The translations under genes were made by a program, and so were the position numbers. DNA of 64,000 nucleotides from Tersicoccus sp. Bi-70. GTDB lineage: Bacteria > Actinomycetota > Actinomycetes > Actinomycetales > Micrococcaceae. The notes beneath the pieces are model-generated. The model worked only from the letters and a program-made list of their open reading frames with translations, did not search any database and was not told the DNA's origin. The stretch spans positions 703,553 through 767,552 of the forward strand of contig NZ_MIEU01000002.1 in NCBI RefSeq assembly GCF_001968825.1, written 5' to 3'. Shown here in pieces: positions 26,077 to 34,852 of the stretch (the stretch's first letter is position 1; every line of letters begins with the position of its first letter).

Positions 26077-27600
26077 TCACCCGGCCGCGGGCCCCCCGCG
26101 CAGCACCGTCTGCAGCAGCAGGTCCCGTTCGAAATCCCGCACGGTCGTGTGCTCGTCGATCAGCGCCAGTTCGACACCGGTGATCCGAGCAAAGTCTACG
26201 AAGACGTCGGTCCCAACCGCGGTGCTCATCACGGTGTGGTGCGCCGCGCCGGCGGCCAGCCAGGACTGCGCGCTGGTGACGAGGTCCGGCTGCGGCCGCC
26301 ACAGGGCGCGGCCCACCGGCAGGTTCGGCAGCGGCTCGCGGGGCTCGACGACGTCCACCGCGTTGGCGACCAGACGGAACCGGTTCTGCACGTCGGCCAT
26401 CGCGACGACGACGGCGGGACCGGCCGCGGCGGTGAAGACGAGGCGGCACGGGTCCTCCTTGCCGCCGATGCCGAGCGGGTGGATCTCCAGCCGCGCGCGC
26501 TCGGTCGCGATGGTGGGGGAGACCTCGAGCATGTGGGCCCCGAGGATGAGTTCCTGCCCCGGGGTCAGCTCGTAGGTGTAGTCCTCCATCAGGGTGGCCC
26601 CGCCCGGCAGGCCGGCGCCGAGGACACTGGCGAGGCGGACGAGGACGGCGGTCTTCCAGTCGCCCTCGGCACCGAACCCGTAACCGTCGGCCATCAGCCG
26701 CTGCACGGCGATGCCCGGCAGCTGCCGCAGCCCGCCGAGGTCCTCGAAGGTGTCCGTGAAGGCGACCGCGCCGAGTTCGGTGAGGATGTCCCGCAGGCCG
26801 AGCTCCTGGCGCGCCGCGTCCAGCAGGGACGCACGCCGGGCACCCCCGGGCCGCAACTCCTCGGCGACGTCGTAGGTGGCGTCGTACTCGGCGGCGAGTT
26901 CTTCCACGCGGGCGTCGTCGACGGCGTCCACGCGCTCCACCAGGTCGTTGACACCCCACGTGTTGACGGAGACGCCGAAGACCTTCTCGGCCTCGGTCTT
27001 GTCGCCCTCGGTGACGGCGACCTGGCGCATGTTGTCCCCGAAGCGGGCGACGCGCGCCCCCTGCAGGGAGGCCCAGCCGGCGGCGGCACGGGTCCACACA
27101 CCCACCTCGCGCTGCACCCGCGGGTCGCTCGCGTGCCCGATCACGGACTTCCGGCGCACGCCCAGCCGGGTGAGGATGTAGCCGAACTCCCGGTCGCCGT
27201 GGGCGGACTGGTTCAGGTTCATGAAGTCGAAATCGATGCTGCCGTACGGCAGTTCCCGGTTCGCCTGCGTGTGCAGGTGCAGGAGCGGCTTCTGCAGCGC
27301 CTCGAGCCCGCGGATCCACATCTTGGCGGGGGAGAAGGTGTGCATCCAGGTGATGACGCCGGCGACGGCCGGGTCGGCGTTCGCCTCACGGATGGTCGTG
27401 ACGATGTCGTCCGGGGTGGTCAGCACCGGCTTCAGCACCACCTCGACGGGGATGTCCTCCGCGCCGGCGAGCAGCTCGGCGACCTGCTGCGACTGGTCCA
27501 CGACCTGACGCAGCACCTCCTCGCCGTAGAGGCTCTGGCTTCCCACCAGGAACCAGACCTGGTAGCGGGACAGATCGGGGACGATGCTGTTCTCGGTCAT
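26077..27600 (-). CDS. araA: L-arabinose isomerase
   Basis: A 507-residue cytoplasmic isomerase converting L-arabinose to L-ribulose with a divalent metal, the usual length. Signatures: [18 protein letters not shown] at the N-terminus, [57 protein letters not shown] and [12 protein letters not shown], which include metal ligands. The ATG at 27600 has an AAGGAG site; the LacI-type operator lies 50 bp upstream. It is first in its transcript, with the LacI regulator 46 bp downstream on the same strand. Confidence 0.96.
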   Translation of the reverse strand: MTENSIVPDLSRYQVWFLVGSQSLYGEEVLRQVVDQSQQVAELLAGAEDIPVEVVLKPVLTTPDDIVTTIREANADPAVAGVITWMHTFSPAKMWIRGLEALQKPLLHLHTQANRELPYGSIDFDFMNLNQSAHGDREFGYILTRLGVRRKSVIGHASDPRVQREVGVWTRAAAGWASLQGARVARFGDNMRQVAVTEGDKTEAEKVFGVSVNTWGVNDLVERVDAVDDARVEELAAEYDATYDVAEELRPGGARRASLLDAARQELGLRDILTELGAVAFTDTFEDLGGLRQLPGIAVQRLMADGYGFGAEGDWKTAVLVRLASVLGAGLPGGATLMEDYTYELTPGQELILGAHMLEVSPTIATERARLEIHPLGIGGKEDPCRLVFTAAAGPAVVVAMADVQNRFRLVANAVDVVEPREPLPNLPVGRALWRPQPDLVTSAQSWLAAGAAHHTVMSTAVGTDVFVDFARITGVELALIDEHTTVRDFERDLLLQTVLRGGPAAG

Positions 27601-27650
27601 CGTTGACCACTCCTTCGCATGTGGCGCACGTCTCAGCTTTCCGTCGCCGA

Positions 27651-27664
27651 TGTTACCGGTAACA
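27651..27664. promoter_or_regulatory. LacI-family operator, araA promoter
   Basis: TGTTACCGGTAACA, an exact copy of the core of the site at 23280-23295, lies 50 bp upstream of araA. Its position suits repression of the leftward araA transcript. Confidence 0.88.
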
Positions 27665-27708
27665 CGCACGCTGGACCAAGGGTGGAGCGGATCGGAGTGT
27701 CGCCGGCG

Positions 27709-28557
27709 TCAGCGGCCGATCTCGGTGCGCACCGCGTACAGCTCGGGAAAGAACGTCAGGTCCAGGGCGCGCTGCAGGAAGCCGACGCCGGAGGAGCCGC
27801 CGGTGCCGGTCTTGAAGCCGATGGTGCGCTGCACGGTGCGCAGGTGGCGGAAGCGCCACATCTGCACGCTGTCCTCGACATCCACGAGGTCCTCGCAGGC
27901 CTGATAGAGGACCCACGGCGTATCCGGCGACTCGTAGATCCGGGTGAACACCGGTACGAGGTCCTGCCGGAACACCCACGGGGTGGCGACGTCCCGCTCG
28001 AGGACGTCGTCCGGGATGGCGTAACCGGCGCGGGCGAGGGCGTGCAGGAAGGCGTCGTAGAGCGTGGGCTCCGCTAGCAGGTCGGTGAGCATGGCGTGAG
28101 CCGCCGGCTCCGAGGTGAACACGTCGAGCAGGCGGGCGTTCTTGTTGCCGAGGATGAACTCGACGGCCCGGTACTGGAAGGACTGGAAGCCCGAGGAGCT
28201 GCCCAGCGACCCGCGGAACTCGGCGTACTCCCGGGGCGTGAGCGTGCTGAGCACCGACCACTGCTCGATCAGCGTGCGCAGCGCCGTCTTGACGCGGGCG
28301 AGGCCCTTGAGCGCCTTGCCGAGGTCGTCGACGTCGAGCAGCCGGCGGGATTCGCGCAGCTCGTGGAGGATCAGCTTGAGCCAGAGCTCGCTGGTCTGGT
28401 GCTGGATGATGAACAGCAGCTCGTCGTGGTGCTCGGGATCGCTCTGCGGGTGCTGGGCGCCGAGGATGCGGTCGAGGTCGAGATACCGCCCGTAGGACAT
28501 CGCGTCGTGGAAGTCGGTCCGGATCGAGTCCTCGAGGGGGCGCGTGCCCTCGGTCAT
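27709..28557 (-). CDS. kynA: Tryptophan 2,3-dioxygenase
   Basis: A 282-residue haem enzyme that opens the indole ring of L-tryptophan to N-formylkynurenine, the first step of the kynurenine pathway. Strong motifs: MSYGRYLDLDRIL, HHDELLFIIQHQTSELWLKL near residue 43, and RFRHLRTVQRTIGFKTGTGGSSGVGFL near 240, with haem and substrate residues. The ATG at 28557 has an AGGAGG site. No kynureninase or formamidase lies in the window, so the rest of the pathway must be elsewhere or absent. Confidence 0.93.
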   Translation of the reverse strand: MTEGTRPLEDSIRTDFHDAMSYGRYLDLDRILGAQHPQSDPEHHDELLFIIQHQTSELWLKLILHELRESRRLLDVDDLGKALKGLARVKTALRTLIEQWSVLSTLTPREYAEFRGSLGSSSGFQSFQYRAVEFILGNKNARLLDVFTSEPAAHAMLTDLLAEPTLYDAFLHALARAGYAIPDDVLERDVATPWVFRQDLVPVFTRIYESPDTPWVLYQACEDLVDVEDSVQMWRFRHLRTVQRTIGFKTGTGGSSGVGFLQRALDLTFFPELYAVRTEIGR

Positions 28558-28628
28558 GGGTGCCTCCTGGCGGGACGAGCGTCGATCGATCGTATCCTCC
28601 GGCTCGCATCGCGTCGCATGTTCCGCTG

Positions 28629-28646
28629 CTGTCTGCTGTCTGATAG
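28629..28646 (+). promoter_or_regulatory. Candidate GntR/FCD operator upstream of the catabolic cluster
   Basis: CTGTCTGCTGTCTGATAG matches, at 16 of 18 positions, the reverse complement of the site upstream of the GntR gene (34346-34363). The right half, TGTCTGATA, fits the TGTCnGACA form of FCD-type regulators with one mismatch. It lies 62 bp before the serine hydrolase start at 28708 and on the other side could affect kynA. Confidence 0.65.
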
Positions 28647-28707
28647 CTTCTCTCTGAACGGTCCGATGTGACGTGGACCGCAATCGATCTCGAGAGGAGC
28701 CCGATCC

Positions 28708-29865
28708 ATGTCGACCCCTGGCGCCACGATGGCGGATGACCGGCTGACCGCCCTGGCGGAGATGATCCGGGCGGACACGGAGCGGGGGCTCTATCACGGC
28801 GCTGCCATCAAGGTGGCCAGGCACGGCGAGCCGGTCCTCGACCTGGCCATCGGGCACGCCGACACCGCCAGGACGCGGGCCATCGCCACGGACAGCGTGT
28901 TCAGCGTCTTCTCGATCACCAAGGCCTTCATCAACGTGCTCGTGCTGCGCGCCGTCGAACTCGGGCGGTTCGGCCTCACGACGAGGATGTCCGAGCTGAT
29001 CCCGGAATTCACCGGCGCGCCGCGGGACCGTGCCACCGTCTTCCACTTCCTCACGCACACCACGGGCATGCCCGGTGTCTGGGAGCCCACGCCCGGCATC
29101 GTGATGGAGGACCTCTCGGACGCGGTCGCGGCGGTGGTCGAGCACGTGCACGGGGTCGTCGAGCCCGGCACGCGCTGCGACTACGCCCCGATGGCCAACC
29201 ACGTCCTCCTGGCGGAGGCGCTCGTGCGCACCGACCCGGAGCACCGAGCCATCCAGGAGATCCTGCTCGAGGACCTCGCCGAGCCCCTCCGGATGCCGGA
29301 CACCTCGCTGGGAATCCGTGCGCACATGCGCGAACGCCACGTGGTGCCCGACATGCGGGGCATCATTCCCATCAAGGCCCCCTCGCGGACGAGCCCCGGG
29401 GACCAGGGCATGTACACGGCGGAGCGCAACGGCGCGACGTGGGCGGGCGCTGCCTCCACGACGTCGGACCTGCAGCGCTTCATGGAGATGCTGCGACAGG
29501 GCGGGACCCTCGACGGAGCCCGCATCCTCTCCCCGCGCACGGTCCGGCTCGCCACCACGGTGTGGACCGGCGACCTGCCGAACGAGCTCTACCGCACCGT
29601 CGCCCTGCGGTCGGGCTACGCCGTGCCACCCGCCGCGCTCGGGCTCGGGTTCAACATCCGCGGCGACGGCATCGTCGTGACCCAGCTGGGCACCCTGACG
29701 AGTCCGTCCACCTTCGGCAACTACGGCGCCGGCAGCGCGCTGATGTGGGTCGACCCCGAACTCGACCTCTCGTTCGTCTGCCTGACCGCCGGCCTGCTCT
29801 CCCAGTCCGAGAACATCGCGCGCTTCCAGCGCATCTCGGACGTCGTCGCCGCCGCGGCGCTGTGA
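28708..29865 (+). CDS. Serine hydrolase of the beta-lactamase/class C (esterase) family
   Basis: A 385-residue cytoplasmic hydrolase with the beta-lactamase/DD-peptidase fold. The SxxK motif is SITK near residue 70. The second motif appears as YAPMAN: the Tyr is present, but the Asn of YxN is not in its usual place. There is no signal peptide, so it probably cleaves an imported ester rather than cell wall. It opens the catabolic cluster and is followed 43 bp later by an MHS-type permease, suggesting uptake then hydrolysis. The candidate GntR site lies upstream. Confidence 0.82.
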   Translation: MSTPGATMADDRLTALAEMIRADTERGLYHGAAIKVARHGEPVLDLAIGHADTARTRAIATDSVFSVFSITKAFINVLVLRAVELGRFGLTTRMSELIPEFTGAPRDRATVFHFLTHTTGMPGVWEPTPGIVMEDLSDAVAAVVEHVHGVVEPGTRCDYAPMANHVLLAEALVRTDPEHRAIQEILLEDLAEPLRMPDTSLGIRAHMRERHVVPDMRGIIPIKAPSRTSPGDQGMYTAERNGATWAGAASTTSDLQRFMEMLRQGGTLDGARILSPRTVRLATTVWTGDLPNELYRTVALRSGYAVPPAALGLGFNIRGDGIVVTQLGTLTSPSTFGNYGAGSALMWVDPELDLSFVCLTAGLLSQSENIARFQRISDVVAAAAL

Positions 29866-29908
29866 CCGCGGCCCACACCACCGACACGTAGACAGTAAGG
29901 ATTGCGCG

Positions 29909-31213
29909 ATGACCCCCACCCCCTCGACCACGACGGCGCCGGGCACGGAGAAGACCCCGAGGGATGCCCGCCGGGCGTCGCTCGGGAGCTACCTGGGCGC
30001 CACGCTCGAGTGGTACGACTTCATCCTCTACTCGACCGCGGCGGCGCTGATCTTCCCGGCCGTCTTCTTCAGCGGGATCGATCCGGCCCTCGGCGCCGCG
30101 CTCTCGTACGCCACCCTCGCCGGGGGCTACGTCGTCCGACCGCTCGGCGCGATCATCTTCGGCCATTTCGGCGACCGGATCGGCCGCAAGCGCATGCTGG
30201 TGATCACGATGATCCTGATGGGGGTCGCCTCCGTCGGGATCGGCATCATTCCCGGGTCGTCGTCCATCGGGGCCGCGGCCGCCGTCATCCTCGTCGCCCT
30301 GCGGTTGCTCCAGGGCATCGCCGTCGGTGGCGAGTGGGCCGGTGCCAGCCTGATGTCCATCGAGCACGCCCGCGAGGGGCGACGCGGTTTCGCCGGGGCG
30401 CTGGTGCAGAGCGGCGGCCCCAGCGGCAGTGTGCTGGCGACCCTCGCGTTCGGGTTGGTCTCCCTCCTGCCCCGCGACCAGCTGCTGGCCTGGGGATGGC
30501 GGCTCCCGTTCCTCCTCTCGGCGCTGGTCGTGATCGCCGCGATCGTCGTGCGCCTCGGCGTCAAGGAATCACCCGAGTTCGTCGCCGCGGAGCGCTCCGC
30601 AGGGCTGGCCGACGTGCCCCTGTTCAGCACCTTCGCGCAGAACGGCAAGAGCGTGCTCATCATCGTGCTCACTGCTCTCTCGCCGTTCTTCCTCCAGTCG
30701 GTCACCTCGACCTTCGGCCTGCAGCTGGCGATCAAGAACGGCAACCCGCAGGCCGCCACCCTGTGGATGCTCTCGCTGGCCAACTTCATCTCCATCTTCG
30801 CCACCCTGGGCTTCGCGAGCCTCTCCGACCGTGTCGGACGTGTCCGGGTCATGGTCATCGGCTTCATCGCCTCTGCGGTGCTCGTCTGGGTGGCCTTCGC
30901 GCTGCTCGGCGTGACCAGCGTGTGGGCGGTGCTGCTGGCCTTCGTCCTGCTGCTGGGCATCGGCAACGCCATGGTCGCCGCGCCGCTGGCCGCCTACATG
31001 GCCGAACTCTTCCCAGTGCGCAATCGCTTCACTGGCGTCGGTGTCTCTTACCAGCTCGCCGCCACGGTGGCAGCCGGGTTCGCCCCGCTGATCGCGACGT
31101 CCCTGATCGCCTCCGCCGGCGGCGGCACCGCGCTGCTGACCGGGTTCATCAGCGTCCTCGCCGTCATCGGCATCGTCGCGGCCCTGGCCAGCCGCCGGGT
31201 TCGGGTCGACTGA
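29909..31213 (+). CDS. MFS transporter, metabolite:H+ symporter (MHS) type
   Basis: A 434-residue permease with about 12 membrane segments. The N-terminus GSYLGATLEWYDFILYSTAAALIF and the loop motif GHFGDRIGRKRMLV are hallmarks of the MHS subfamily (ShiA, KgtP, ProP relatives), which import organic acids with protons. RLLQGIAVGGEWAGA is the family's fifth-helix motif. It sits between two parts of the catabolic cluster and probably imports the pathway substrate, most likely a carboxylate. Confidence 0.88.
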   Translation: MTPTPSTTTAPGTEKTPRDARRASLGSYLGATLEWYDFILYSTAAALIFPAVFFSGIDPALGAALSYATLAGGYVVRPLGAIIFGHFGDRIGRKRMLVITMILMGVASVGIGIIPGSSSIGAAAAVILVALRLLQGIAVGGEWAGASLMSIEHAREGRRGFAGALVQSGGPSGSVLATLAFGLVSLLPRDQLLAWGWRLPFLLSALVVIAAIVVRLGVKESPEFVAAERSAGLADVPLFSTFAQNGKSVLIIVLTALSPFFLQSVTSTFGLQLAIKNGNPQAATLWMLSLANFISIFATLGFASLSDRVGRVRVMVIGFIASAVLVWVAFALLGVTSVWAVLLAFVLLLGIGNAMVAAPLAAYMAELFPVRNRFTGVGVSYQLAATVAAGFAPLIATSLIASAGGGTALLTGFISVLAVIGIVAALASRRVRVD

Positions 31214-31273
31214 GCCGACGCATCCCCCGAATCACCCCGGTCCCGCTGCCATCACCGAAGAAGGGAAACTCCC

Positions 31274-32671
31274 ATGGCTGTCAACGTGGTCGAGATCATC
31301 GATCGATCTCGCATGTCCGCCGTCCAGATCCGGATCGTGGCCATCTGCGCCGCGGTCCTGATCGTCGACGGGTTCGACGCCCAGGCGCTCGGCTTCGCGA
31401 TCCCGTCGATGTCGAAGGACTGGACGGTGTCCCCGAGCGCGTTCACGACCGCCGCCACCGTCGGCGTCGCCGGTCTGCTGGTCGGCAGCCTGCTCGTCGG
31501 CGCCCTGAGCGATCGGTGGGGCCGGCGTCCGGTCACGCTCGTCGGCCTCGGGGTCATCGTCCTGACGATGTTCCTCACGGCCGGCGTGACCACGATGGGG
31601 TGGCTGATCGTCCTGCGCTTCTTCACCTCGGTGGCCGTGGGGGCGTTGACCCCCAACCTCATCGCCCTGGTCTCGGAGTACTCCCCGCAGCGCCGCCGCA
31701 TGTTCACCGTGGCCATCGCCATCTCCGGGTTCTCGCTCGGAGGCGTGATCGGCGGGTTCCTCGCCGCGTGGCTGATCCCGGCCACCCACTGGCGTGGGGT
31801 GTTCGTCGCCGGCGGCATCCTGACGCTGATCGTGGCCATCGCGATGCTGGTCGGCGTGCCCGAGTCCGTCCGCTTCCTCACGATGGCCGGCCGACAGGCG
31901 GCGGTGGGCCGCATCATGGCACGCATCGACCCGCTCCGCCCGGCCCAGGAGGGCACCTTCACCCTCCTGGAGGAGAAGACCGCGCGTGCCTCGGTCGGGG
32001 CCCTGTTCCAGCACGGCCGCGGCGTCGTCACCGGCCTGATCTGGCTCACGTTCTTCATGAGCCTGCTCGTGCTCTACTTCGGTGCCAACTGGCTGCCCAC
32101 CATCCTCGCCGGAGCGGGCTTCACCCCGACGAACGCCCTCATCGGCACGTCGATCTTCAACATCGCGATGATGATCGGCGCACTGCTGTCCGGGCTCACC
32201 GCGGACCGGCTGCGCCGTCCGGCCATCCTCGTCAGTGCTGCATTCGCTGGTGCGTTCGTCGTGTTCGCGATCCTGCCGTTGTTCGGCGGTATGCCGGTGC
32301 TCCTGCTCGTCGCGCTCTGCGTGGCCGGGTTCTTCGTGCAGGCGGGGCAGGCGAGCCTGGCCGCCTTCGTCGGCGGCCTGTACCCGACCAGTATCCGGGC
32401 CACCGGGCTGGGCTGGGGCTTCGGTGCCGGCCGGGTGGGCTCGATCGTCGGACCGCTCGTCGGCGGCCTCCTCATGGCCGCGAGCTTCGGGGCGGTGACC
32501 ATCCTGTCCCTGCTCGCGATCCCCGCAGCGGTGGCCGCGCTCGCCGTCGGTGCGGTCGGACTGCGGCGGCGGGGGACCGGCGCGGAGGTCGGTGCGCCCG
32601 GATCCGACGAGGGTGCCGTCGTCGTCAGCGACGACGCGACGGACGGTTCGACGTCTCTGCCACGCCCCTGA
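31274..32671 (+). CDS. MFS transporter, aromatic acid:H+ symporter (AAHS) type
   Basis: A 465-residue permease with about 12 membrane segments. VLIVDGFDAQALGFAIPSM in helix 1 and GALSDRWGRRPVTLVG in loop 2-3 match PcaK/BenK-like aromatic-acid symporters; the D of DGFD is required for transport in that family. The last 40 residues are a hydrophilic tail. It lies 60 bp after the MHS permease with a GAAGGG ribosome site, so the cluster carries two different uptake systems. Confidence 0.88.
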   Translation: MAVNVVEIIDRSRMSAVQIRIVAICAAVLIVDGFDAQALGFAIPSMSKDWTVSPSAFTTAATVGVAGLLVGSLLVGALSDRWGRRPVTLVGLGVIVLTMFLTAGVTTMGWLIVLRFFTSVAVGALTPNLIALVSEYSPQRRRMFTVAIAISGFSLGGVIGGFLAAWLIPATHWRGVFVAGGILTLIVAIAMLVGVPESVRFLTMAGRQAAVGRIMARIDPLRPAQEGTFTLLEEKTARASVGALFQHGRGVVTGLIWLTFFMSLLVLYFGANWLPTILAGAGFTPTNALIGTSIFNIAMMIGALLSGLTADRLRRPAILVSAAFAGAFVVFAILPLFGGMPVLLLVALCVAGFFVQAGQASLAAFVGGLYPTSIRATGLGWGFGAGRVGSIVGPLVGGLLMAASFGAVTILSLLAIPAAVAALAVGAVGLRRRGTGAEVGAPGSDEGAVVVSDDATDGSTSLPRP

Positions 32672-32753
32672 CCGTGAGAACGTGGTCGGCGGTGTCCGGG
32701 TGCGGCCCGGGCACCGCCCGTCATCATGAGACCTGAGTGAGGAGACGACCAGG

Positions 32754-33554
32754 ATGAGCGAGACCAGGGCCGACCCGTGGGAGGTGTTGGCCGTCCGCCA
32801 CGGCCGGCTGCTGACGACCCGCGCCGACTTCTTCCTGAACTACGGCGAGTACGGACAGCCGGATGCGCCCCTGGAACTGGGCTACTGGTTCTGGATCGTC
32901 CGCAACGGCACCCACACCATCGTCGTCGACACCGGCTTCTCGGCCGGGGGCGCCCGGAGCCGGGGGCGCGAGGTGACCCTCGAACCCGCGACGGCGCTGG
33001 CGGCGCTCGGCATCGATGCCGGGACGGACGTGCAGGTGGTGATCACGCACGCGCACTACGACCACGCCGGCAATCTGGATCTGTTCCCCACGCAGCCGGT
33101 GTACCTGCACGCGGCCGAGACGGCGTTCTGGCTCGGCCCGGATGCGCAGCACCGCCAGTTCCGCGGTGTCGTCGATGAGGCGGATCTGTCCGCGCTGGAG
33201 CGCGTCGTCGCGAGTGGGCGTGCGGTGCGGATCGATGAGCAGCGGGAGATCGCTGCGGGCGTGAGCCTCGTCCCTCTCCCCGGGCACACGCCGGGTCAGC
33301 TCGCCGTCGTGGTGGAGACGCCGCGCGGCCGGATCGTGCTCGCGTCGGACGCCTGCCACCTGGACGAGGAACTCGAGGAGGACATGCCGTTCAAGCACAA
33401 CACGGATCTGATCGGCCTCTATCGCGGGCTCGCGCGGTTGAGGGACTGGCAGCAGTCCGGCGACCTCGTCATCCCCGGTCACGAGCCGACGGTGCTGCAG
33501 CGATTCCCCGGGCTGGGCGGCGCGCTCGCCGGCCACGCGGTGCGTCTGGCCTGA
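32754..33554 (+). CDS. Metallo-beta-lactamase-fold hydrolase (N-acyl-homoserine-lactonase-like)
   Basis: A 266-residue MBL-fold enzyme. The metal site HAHYDHAGN (HxHxDH) lies near residue 100, LPGHTPGQLAV near 178, LASDACH near 201 and the final IPGHEP near 242. The order and spacing resemble AHL lactonases and related lactone hydrolases. In this cluster it may open a lactone intermediate; signal degradation is an alternative. The ATG has a GGAGACGACCAGG leader. It converges on the GntR gene. Confidence 0.83.
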   Translation: MSETRADPWEVLAVRHGRLLTTRADFFLNYGEYGQPDAPLELGYWFWIVRNGTHTIVVDTGFSAGGARSRGREVTLEPATALAALGIDAGTDVQVVITHAHYDHAGNLDLFPTQPVYLHAAETAFWLGPDAQHRQFRGVVDEADLSALERVVASGRAVRIDEQREIAAGVSLVPLPGHTPGQLAVVVETPRGRIVLASDACHLDEELEEDMPFKHNTDLIGLYRGLARLRDWQQSGDLVIPGHEPTVLQRFPGLGGALAGHAVRLA

Positions 33555-33593
33555 GCGGTCGTCCGCGTGTCCGGCGGACCGCTCCGGTGCCGG

Positions 33594-34292
33594 TCAGTGC
33601 GTGGTCGGCGCGGGCGCGTCGTCGAGGACGGCCAGCACGATCTCACCCGCCCGGGTGACGTGCGACGTGGCGCGAGCTCGCGCCAGGGCGGCATCGCGCG
33701 CGTCGATGGCGTCGCGGAGATCCCGGATCTCGTGCAGGCTGGACTCGGGGCGTCCGGGCTGGGCGAGGGTGAGCGCGCGGAGCTGGTTGACCCGGCGCTG
33801 CAGGGTCTCGACGAGCTGCTGGAGGATCGGATTGTGGGCGCCCGCGAAGAGGATCTCGTACACGTCGTTCTTGCGGCGCAGGATCTCCATGCTCTGCTCG
33901 GCGCCGGAGAACGTCTGGACGGCGACGTCCAGTTCGTCCACGGCGGCCGAGAATCTCGTGCGCTCCTCGTCATCCGCGTTCTGGGTGAACAATTCGGCAG
34001 CGAGTCCTTCGAGCTCGGCGCGCACGGCGTAGACCTGGCGTGCGAGCTCGGGGCTGGCGACGCTGACGTAGGTACCCCGACCGTTCTGCGACTCGACGAG
34101 GCCCTCGGCCTCGAGCTGACGCAGGGCTTCCCGGACGGACGGGCGACTCGCCGACGTCATCTCGCACAGCTGGCGTTCGACCAGGAGCTGGCCGGGCAGC
34201 AGGCGCATCTCGACGATGGCGTTCCGCAGGATGGAAGCCACCTGCTCGCGGATCGGAGCGTGCCGCTGGACCTGCATCTCGTTCGTGCTCAT
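33594..34292 (-). CDS. GntR-family regulator, FCD subfamily
   Basis: A 232-residue regulator. The winged helix-turn-helix (IREQVASILRNAIVEMRLLPGQLLVERQLCEMTSASRPSVREALRQLEAEGLVESQNGRGTYV in scattered motifs, residues about 14-77) is followed by an all-helical FCD sensor domain with the metal/ligand residues EIRDLRDAIDARD. FCD regulators typically control organic-acid catabolism and bind TGTCnGACA-like sites; such sites occur 50 bp upstream of this gene and at two other cluster promoters. It is divergent from the CMD gene and likely represses the cluster and itself. Confidence 0.88.
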   Translation of the reverse strand: MSTNEMQVQRHAPIREQVASILRNAIVEMRLLPGQLLVERQLCEMTSASRPSVREALRQLEAEGLVESQNGRGTYVSVASPELARQVYAVRAELEGLAAELFTQNADDEERTRFSAAVDELDVAVQTFSGAEQSMEILRRKNDVYEILFAGAHNPILQQLVETLQRRVNQLRALTLAQPGRPESSLHEIRDLRDAIDARDAALARARATSHVTRAGEIVLAVLDDAPAPTTH

Positions 34293-34345
34293 TCGCGCGC
34301 GCTTCCTCTCGCCCTCGCTGAACTGCCGGTGCCGACGCGCTCAAC

Positions 34346-34363
34346 CTAGCAGACAACAGACAG
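34346..34363 (-). promoter_or_regulatory. Candidate GntR operator upstream of the regulator gene
   Basis: Read on the minus strand: CTGTCTGTTGTCTGCTAG, matching 28629-28646 at 16 of 18 positions. It lies 54 bp upstream of the GntR start, suited to autoregulation. Confidence 0.65.
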
Positions 34364-34419
34364 GAGCCGTTCGCAGGCGTGGTGAGTTGCACGTCACTGA
34401 GACGATCGTCATATAGTAG

Positions 34420-34430
34420 CTGTCAGACAA
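34420..34430 (+). promoter_or_regulatory. Candidate GntR operator upstream of the CMD operon
   Basis: CTGTCAGACAA contains TGTC-A-GACA, a perfect short palindrome of the FCD-type operator form. It lies 24 bp before the ATG of the carboxymuconolactone-decarboxylase-like gene and next to an AT-rich ATATAGTAG stretch (34411-34419) that could be the -10 box, so bound repressor would block transcription. Confidence 0.7.
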
Positions 34431-34453
34431 TCGAGACGGTGAAGGAGTGCACG

Positions 34454-34852
34454 ATGGAAGACGAGCGGACCGACCTGGCACGAAGCGGCGAGGCGATGCG
34501 GCGGCGCGTTCTTGGGGACGAGCACGTGGACCGCTCGCTGACGAACGCGACGGAGTTCGGCCGACCGCTGCAGGAACTCGTCACCGAGTACTGCTGGGGG
34601 TACGTGTGGAACCGTCCCGAGCTCGGCCTGCGCGAGCGCAGCCTGATCAATCTCGGCATGATCGCCGCGCTGGGCAAGCTCGACGAACTCGCGCTGCACG
34701 TCCGGGGGGCCATCAACAACGGCCTGACGCCGGTGGAGATCCGCGAAGCCCTGGTGCAGACGGCGATCTACTGCGGTGTGCCCGCAGCACTCGAGGCCAC
34801 GCGCACCGCCCAGCGCGTGCTCGACGAGATGGGGATCCAGATCGATGAGTGA
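34454..34852 (+). CDS. Carboxymuconolactone decarboxylase family protein
   Basis: A 132-residue all-helical protein of the CMD/PcaC family. WGYVWNRPELGLRERSLINLGMIAALGKLDELALHVRGAINNGLTPVEIREA (read in parts) holds the family core, with GVPAALEA following. It lacks the CxxC of the AhpD group, so a decarboxylase or isomerase-like role fits better than peroxidase reduction. It is first in a five-gene run with overlapping genes under a GntR site. It overlaps the next gene by 8 bp. Confidence 0.88.
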   Translation: MEDERTDLARSGEAMRRRVLGDEHVDRSLTNATEFGRPLQELVTEYCWGYVWNRPELGLRERSLINLGMIAALGKLDELALHVRGAINNGLTPVEIREALVQTAIYCGVPAALEATRTAQRVLDEMGIQIDE

